Shown here: positions 23,503-27,242 of the stretch, in pieces
How the letters are laid out: each line of letters opens with the position of its first letter
Position numbering within the stretch: position 1 is the first letter of the stretch
NCBI GenBank assembly: GCA_023389175.1
Contig: JAEWEW010000307.1
Location: 1 to 27,242, forward strand
Direction: 5' to 3'
Length of the DNA stretch: 27,242 nt
Source: Pseudomonadota bacterium
GTDB taxonomy: Bacteria > Pseudomonadota > Gammaproteobacteria > Burkholderiales > Burkholderiaceae_E
The notes under the pieces: generated by a model
Databases searched by the model: none
Told to the model about the DNA's origin: nothing
The model's input: the letters and a program-made list of their open reading frames with translations, nothing else
Position numbers and translations under genes: made by a program

Positions 23503-23531
23503 CGGCGCCTTGATGCCGGTGGAGGCACGCG

Positions 23532-24011
23532 ATGACGATCGATCCAGGACTCGAGCTTCGGTTCACCGTTGGTGGCCGGATCGCGAAGCCGGTGGCCGAG
23601 GTGTTCGAGGCGGTGGTGGACCCTGGCCGGCTTTCCTCCTTCTTCACCACCGGCGGCGCCCGGGGCCGCCTGGCGACCGGTGCGACCGTGACCTGGGACT
23701 TCCACGATTTTCCCGGTGCCTTTCCGGTCGAGGTGGTGGAGGTGGTCAAGGATCAGCGCATCACGCTGCGCTGGGATTCGTCCGAGCCCTCGGGGGCGGA
23801 CGACCGCCCGGGCAGGACGACGGTCGTCATGACCTTCGAGGCGCTCGATGACGGCCGCACGCTGGTGCGGATCAGCGAGTACGGCTGGAGCGCCACCGCC
23901 GAGGGGCTGAAGGCGTCCTATGGCAACTGCGAAGGCTGGACCGGGATGCTGTGCGCCATGAAGGTCTGGCTGGAGCACGGCATCGTGCTGCGCCGAGGGT
24001 TCTACAAGTAG
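23532..24011 (+). CDS. SRPBCC/AHSA1-family protein
   Basis: A 159-residue START/Bet v1-like fold protein. Its N-terminal strand GGRIAKPVAEVFEAVVDPGRLSSFF and the internal WDFHDFPGAFPVEVVEVV and ITLRWDSS strands, then a long C-terminal helix (EGWTGMLCAMKVWLEHG), fit the AHSA1/SRPBCC family. These bind small hydrophobic ligands; a precise reaction is not known. It faces an ArsR-type regulator that likely represses it through the palindrome at 23478-23497. The ATG is 30 bp past the -10 box and has GGAGG about nine bases upstream. Confidence 0.9.
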   Translation: MTIDPGLELRFTVGGRIAKPVAEVFEAVVDPGRLSSFFTTGGARGRLATGATVTWDFHDFPGAFPVEVVEVVKDQRITLRWDSSEPSGADDRPGRTTVVMTFEALDDGRTLVRISEYGWSATAEGLKASYGNCEGWTGMLCAMKVWLEHGIVLRRGFYK

Positions 24012-24026
24012 CGGTCGGCGCGGACA

Positions 24027-24043
24027 CGCCGCATGAAGCGGCG
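24027..24043. terminator. Small hairpin between convergent genes
   Basis: A 6-bp stem CGCCGC/GCGGCG with loop ATGAA lies between the SRPBCC and ZIP stop codons. An outer TCGGCGC/GCGCCGA pairing (24015-24047) may extend it. There is no T-run, so support is modest. Confidence 0.35.
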
Positions 24044-24052
24044 CCGAATGGC

Positions 24053-24946
24053 TCAGCCGAGCGAGGTATCCAGGAACATCATCACCACGAACCCGACCAG
24101 CAGGCCGCCGGTGGCCCAGCGCTCGTTGCCGCGCCGATGTGATTCCGGGATGATCTCGTGGCTCACCACGAACAGCATCGCGCCCGCGGCGAAGGCGAGG
24201 CCCCACGGCAGCAGTGTCGCCGAAAGGGTCACGATGGCGGCACCAAGCACCGCGCCGATCGGCTCGATGAGCCCCGACAGCACGCCGATGCCGGCGGCCG
24301 TCGCGCGGCTGTAGCCGGCGCCGAGAAGCGCCAGCGCGATCACCAGGCCTTCCGGGACGTCCTGGATGGCGATGCCGGTGGCAAGCGCGGTGGCCCGGGC
24401 CTCGTCGGTGCCGGCGAAGGCGACGCCGATCGCCAGCCCTTCCGGGAAGTTGTGCAGGCAGATGGCGAAGACGAATAGCCATGCGCGCTTGATCGCCCGG
24501 GCGCGCGAGCCTTCCACGCCCTTCACGAAATGCTCGTGCGGCAGCAACTGGTCCATCAGGATCAGCATCGCGGCGCCGAGCAGCAGCGCGATGCTCACGA
24601 TCGCGCCCGCGCCCATCGGCGAGGCGCCCTGGTTCCCGGCTGCCGCCAGTGCCGGAATGATGAGCGAGAAGGCGCTCGCGGCGAGCATCACGCCCGCGCC
24701 GAAGCCGAGCAGCGTATCCTGGGTCCGGTTGGTGAGCGGCCGCGATACCAGCATCGGCACCGTGCCGAGCGCGGTGGCGCCCGCGGCCATCAGGCCGCCA
24801 AGCAGCGCCTGCGCCACTCGCGGGTCGTGGAAGATGATCGCCTCCCACGTGTCCCGGGTGAGGATCAGCAGGCCGGTGACGGCGATCAGCGCGCCGAACA
24901 GGCGGCGCGGCCCGGGCATCGACGAACCGATGGTGCGCCAGTTCAT
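24053..24946 (-). CDS. ZIP-family divalent metal transporter, BbZIP-like
   Basis: The 297-residue product closely follows the Bordetella bronchiseptica BbZIP sequence pattern, whose family imports Zn2+ and other divalent metals. Eight transmembrane segments are visible. Metal-site residues fall in the expected places: Asp77 in TQDTLLGFGAG; His165, Asn166 and Glu169 in HNFPEG; Gln195, Asp196 and Glu199 in QDVPEG; Glu228 in SGLIEPIG; and SHEIIPESHR near the C-terminus. A loop with LLPHEHF, as in BbZIP, lies between helices 3 and 4. AGGGAGG stands ten bases before the ATG. A Fur-box-like site 77 bp upstream suggests metal control. Zn versus Fe or Mn preference cannot be read directly. Confidence 0.94.
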   Translation of the reverse strand: MNWRTIGSSMPGPRRLFGALIAVTGLLILTRDTWEAIIFHDPRVAQALLGGLMAAGATALGTVPMLVSRPLTNRTQDTLLGFGAGVMLAASAFSLIIPALAAAGNQGASPMGAGAIVSIALLLGAAMLILMDQLLPHEHFVKGVEGSRARAIKRAWLFVFAICLHNFPEGLAIGVAFAGTDEARATALATGIAIQDVPEGLVIALALLGAGYSRATAAGIGVLSGLIEPIGAVLGAAIVTLSATLLPWGLAFAAGAMLFVVSHEIIPESHRRGNERWATGGLLVGFVVMMFLDTSLG

Positions 24947-25022
24947 GGCTGGGAAACCTCCCTGGGGCGAGTCATTGTTGCATGGGGTCCGCGCGCGTGG
25001 CGCGGATCATGGCGCTTTAGAT

Positions 25023-25041
25023 AGTAATGAGAATCGTTATT
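25023..25041. promoter_or_regulatory. Fur-box-like operator
   Basis: The 19-bp site AGTAATGAGAATCGTTATT matches 14 of 19 positions of the Escherichia coli Fur-box consensus and stands in an otherwise GC-rich sequence. It lies between the ZIP gene (77 bp away) and the SbcD-like gene (71 bp away). Fur, or a relative such as Mur or Zur, could bind; control of the ZIP gene is the more natural target. Confidence 0.6.
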
Positions 25042-25111
25042 TTCAAGGCGGACACTGTCGGTCGGGTTATCCTCTAGCCTCGAACCGCTGTTCATTCATC
25101 CACCCTTTTCA

Positions 25112-26326
25112 ATGCCCCGCTTCCTGCACACCGCCGACTGGCAGATCGGCCGCGCCTACCAGCGCTTCGCGGCCGACGATGCCGCGCAGCTCGCCGAGGC
25201 CCGGATCGCCACCGTCGCGCGCATCGCCACCCTGGCGGCCGAGCGCCGCGTCGATGCGGTGCTGGTGGCCGGAGACGTGTTCGATGCACAGACGGTGTCG
25301 GACAAGACCGTGCGGCGTCTCTTCAATGCCCTTGCCGACTATCCCGGGCCCTGGCTCATGATCCCGGGCAACCATGACGCCGCGCTAGCCGCGAGCGTCT
25401 GGACCCGGGCCCGCCGGCTCGGCTGCGTCCCTAGCAATGTCCATACCCTGGAGGGGCCGGAGTGCCGCCGGTTCGAGGCCTTGGGCTTCGTCGTCCTGGC
25501 CGCGCCGCTCGCGCAGCGTCATGTCCATTCCGACCTGACGGACTGGTTCGACGACGCAGTCTCCCCGCCGGGATTGCTGCGCGTCGGTCTCGCGCACGGC
25601 TGCATGGCGGGGGTGCTTCCCGATACGTTGGATTCGGCGAATCCGATCGCCGCCGACCGCGCGAGCCGGGCGCGGCTCGACTATCTCGCGCTGGGCGATT
25701 GGCACGGCACCCGCCGGATGGACGCGCGCACCTGGTACAGCGGCACGCCCGAGCCCGATCGCTTTCGCGGCAACGATCCCGGCAACGTGCTACTGGTCGA
25801 CATCGCCGGCCCCGGTGCGCAGCCGGAAGTGGAAGCGGTGCCGGTCGCGGCCTACCGGTGGCACGAGCTGCAGGCCGAGGTGTCGGTGGCGACCGACGTG
25901 GAGGCGCTGGAGGCCCGGCTCGGCGAGCTCTCGTCGCGCGATGTCGTCGCCCTGCGTCTTGCCGGCCGCGTCGACCTGGACGCCCGCGAACGCGTCGCCC
26001 GCCTGGTCGGCGAGGCGCAGGGGCGGGTGCGGGCGCTCGACGTCGACATGGCGAGCCTGCGCCTGAGGCCGACCGATGCCGACCTCGCCCGGCTCGCGGC
26101 CGACGGCTACCTGGGGGAGGTGCTGGCGGAGCTGCGCGAGTCCGCCGCCCAGGCCGCGTCCACCGGCGAGCCCGCAGGTGCCCATCGGGACGCCGAGTCC
26201 GACGCGAGCCCCGACGCCAGCCCGGACTTGCCGCCGGATTCCGGCGAGAAGCTCGCCGACGAGCCCGAGGTCGCCGCCGAGGCGCTCGATATCCTTGCCG
26301 GCCTGCTCGTGGAGCGTCGCGGATGA
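25112..26326 (+). CDS. SbcD/Mre11-like DNA repair exonuclease subunit
   Basis: Mre11/SbcD-type nucleases trim broken DNA ends with a Rad50-like partner. The 404-residue product has metallophosphoesterase motifs: HTADWQIG (Asp9), GDVFD (Asp55), GNHD (Asn87, His88), AHG (His162) and GDWH (Asp196, His198). The first motif has Gln11 where DxH is usual, and the last has Asp in place of the usual first His of GHxH. A capping region follows to about residue 340, then an acidic low-complexity linker (SDASPDASPDLPPDSG) and a C-terminal helix, likely for the ATPase. Its stop overlaps the ATPase start by 4 bp. It is a YhaO-like relative rather than orthodox SbcD. Confidence 0.88.
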   Translation: MPRFLHTADWQIGRAYQRFAADDAAQLAEARIATVARIATLAAERRVDAVLVAGDVFDAQTVSDKTVRRLFNALADYPGPWLMIPGNHDAALAASVWTRARRLGCVPSNVHTLEGPECRRFEALGFVVLAAPLAQRHVHSDLTDWFDDAVSPPGLLRVGLAHGCMAGVLPDTLDSANPIAADRASRARLDYLALGDWHGTRRMDARTWYSGTPEPDRFRGNDPGNVLLVDIAGPGAQPEVEAVPVAAYRWHELQAEVSVATDVEALEARLGELSSRDVVALRLAGRVDLDARERVARLVGEAQGRVRALDVDMASLRLRPTDADLARLAADGYLGEVLAELRESAAQAASTGEPAGAHRDAESDASPDASPDLPPDSGEKLADEPEVAAEALDILAGLLVERRG

Positions 26327-27242
26327 GGCTCGAGCGCCTGCGCATCGAATCGCTGCGCCAGTTTCGCGAGCCGGTGGAAATCGACAACCTCAATGCCGGC
26401 CTCAACCTCTTCGTCGGCCCGAACGGTGCCGGCAAGAGCACCATCGTCCGCGCGATCCGGGCCGCCTTCTTCGAACGCCATGCCTCGGGAAGCGTCACCG
26501 ACCTGCTGCCGTGGGGCGACGCGGCCGCCTCGCCCGCGGTGGAGGTGGACTTCCATTGCCAGGGCCGCCGCTATCGACTGCGCAAGCGCTTTCTCGGGCG
26601 CAGCCGCCGCTGTACGCTGGAGGTCGACGGCACCGTCTTCGAGAACACCGATGCCGAGGAGCGCCTCGCGGCGCTGCTCGGGTACCAGTACGCCCTGAAG
26701 GGCGCGAGCCGCGCAGCGCACTGGGGAGTGCCGGGCCTGCTGTGGATCGAGCAGGGCGACGCCGGCCAGCACCTGCACGAGGCGGTGGCCAATGCCACCG
26801 ATCACCTGCGCAAGGCGCTCGACGATTCCGTCGGCGAGATCGCCGCCACCGGCGGCGACGAGATCTTCGACCGGGTCTGCGCGGAGCGCGAGAAGCTGCT
26901 GACCCGGACCGGTCAGCCGGCCGGCGAGATGAAGGACGTGATCGCGCGGCTCGCCCAGGCACGCCAGCGGACCGAAGAGCTGGGTGCCCGGCTGCTCGTC
27001 TATCGCGAGCAGGTGGACCGGTTCGGCCAGCTAGGCACGCGCATCCGCGAGGACGAGCAAGAGCGGCCGTGGCAGCGCTTCGAGGCGGAAGCCGCCCGGG
27101 CGCGCGAGCAGCTCGAAGCCATCGCGCGGCGGCGCGCGGCGCTGGTCGCGGACCGTCGGTTGCTCGAGCAGACCCGCCAGCAGGTATCGCTGCTGGAGCA
27201 GCAGCAGGAGGCGGTGGCGGCGGAGCAGGCGGGGCTGGAGCG
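26323..27242 (+). CDS. Rad50/SbcC-like AAA ATPase, 5' part only
   Basis: The frame opens at ATG 26323, four bases into the nuclease stop region, and runs open to the window edge (306 codons seen). The Walker A motif GPNGAGKST has Lys38, and the Q-loop-like segment LLWIEQGDAGQ lies near residue 144. From about residue 205 the protein becomes charged and coiled-coil forming (Glu/Arg/Gln-rich heptads), as in Rad50 and SbcC. Signature and Walker B motifs would lie beyond the edge. With the nuclease it forms the typical two-subunit end-processing complex. Confidence 0.92.
   Translation, partial: MRLERLRIESLRQFREPVEIDNLNAGLNLFVGPNGAGKSTIVRAIRAAFFERHASGSVTDLLPWGDAAASPAVEVDFHCQGRRYRLRKRFLGRSRRCTLEVDGTVFENTDAEERLAALLGYQYALKGASRAAHWGVPGLLWIEQGDAGQHLHEAVANATDHLRKALDDSVGEIAATGGDEIFDRVCAEREKLLTRTGQPAGEMKDVIARLAQARQRTEELGARLLVYREQVDRFGQLGTRIREDEQERPWQRFEAEAARAREQLEAIARRRAALVADRRLLEQTRQQVSLLEQQQEAVAAEQAGLE

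Noticed and set aside
349..27242. Ku plus SbcCD-like pair as one DNA repair island
   Set aside because: They lie about 24 kb apart with many unrelated genes and opposite contexts between.

Overview
The window is very GC-rich (roughly 70% by eye) and densely packed with protein genes. No rRNA, tRNA, CRISPR array, insertion sequence or phage gene was seen. The gene mix suggests a high-GC betaproteobacterium, probably Burkholderiales: an hpa-type homoprotocatechuate cluster, a DUF2917 protein, Pat-like GNATs, a ZIP transporter very close to the Bordetella BbZIP type, and QueH. This is inference from gene content, not a taxonomic proof.

Layout. (1) 21-2375: a three-helix SemiSWEET/PQ-loop-like protein converges on a Ku gene; divergent from Ku is a beta-hydroxyacid dehydrogenase. 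(2) 2419-5823: hpaR (MarR repressor) is divergent from hpaE-hpaD-hpaF, which encode the dehydrogenase, ring-cleavage dioxygenase and isomerase of homoprotocatechuate meta-cleavage. A strong sigma70-like promoter with a palindrome at its -10 precedes hpaE. Hydroxylase (hpaBC) and later steps (hpaG/H/I) are absent from the window. (3) 5842-6972: a 36-residue membrane mini-ORF, then an ECF41/SigJ sigma factor with an apparent self-recognised promoter (TGTCAC, 16 bp, CGTC) and a strong hairpin starting in its stop codon. (4) 7029-10028: a fused aconitase-family hydro-lyase with the swivel domain first, convergent with an EamA transporter. (5) 10389-14699: a stand-alone PTS enzyme I followed by a periplasmic imelysin-like protein; facing them is a DUF2917-GNAT pair. 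(6) 15166-17730: a GAF-PAS-PAS hybrid histidine kinase. (7) 17627-21470: a tight minus-strand unit, diiron ferritin-like oxygenase -> MFS transporter -> GNAT, divergent from an orphan OmpR-type response regulator. (8) 21517-24011: queH overlapping an alpha/beta hydrolase gene by 4 bp; an ArsR-type regulator divergent from an SRPBCC/AHSA1 protein, with a perfect palindrome across the regulator's start codon and inside the SRPBCC promoter. (9) 24053-27242: a BbZIP-like metal transporter with a Fur-box-like site upstream, divergent from an SbcD-like nuclease and its overlapping Rad50/SbcC-like ATPase, which runs off the window.

The most interesting items are the ECF41 gene that seems to control only itself, the diiron-MFS-GNAT unit beside an orphan regulator, the fused aconitase of unknown substrate, and the regulatory palindromes. 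Most are combinations of known families; no wholly new system can be claimed from sequence alone.
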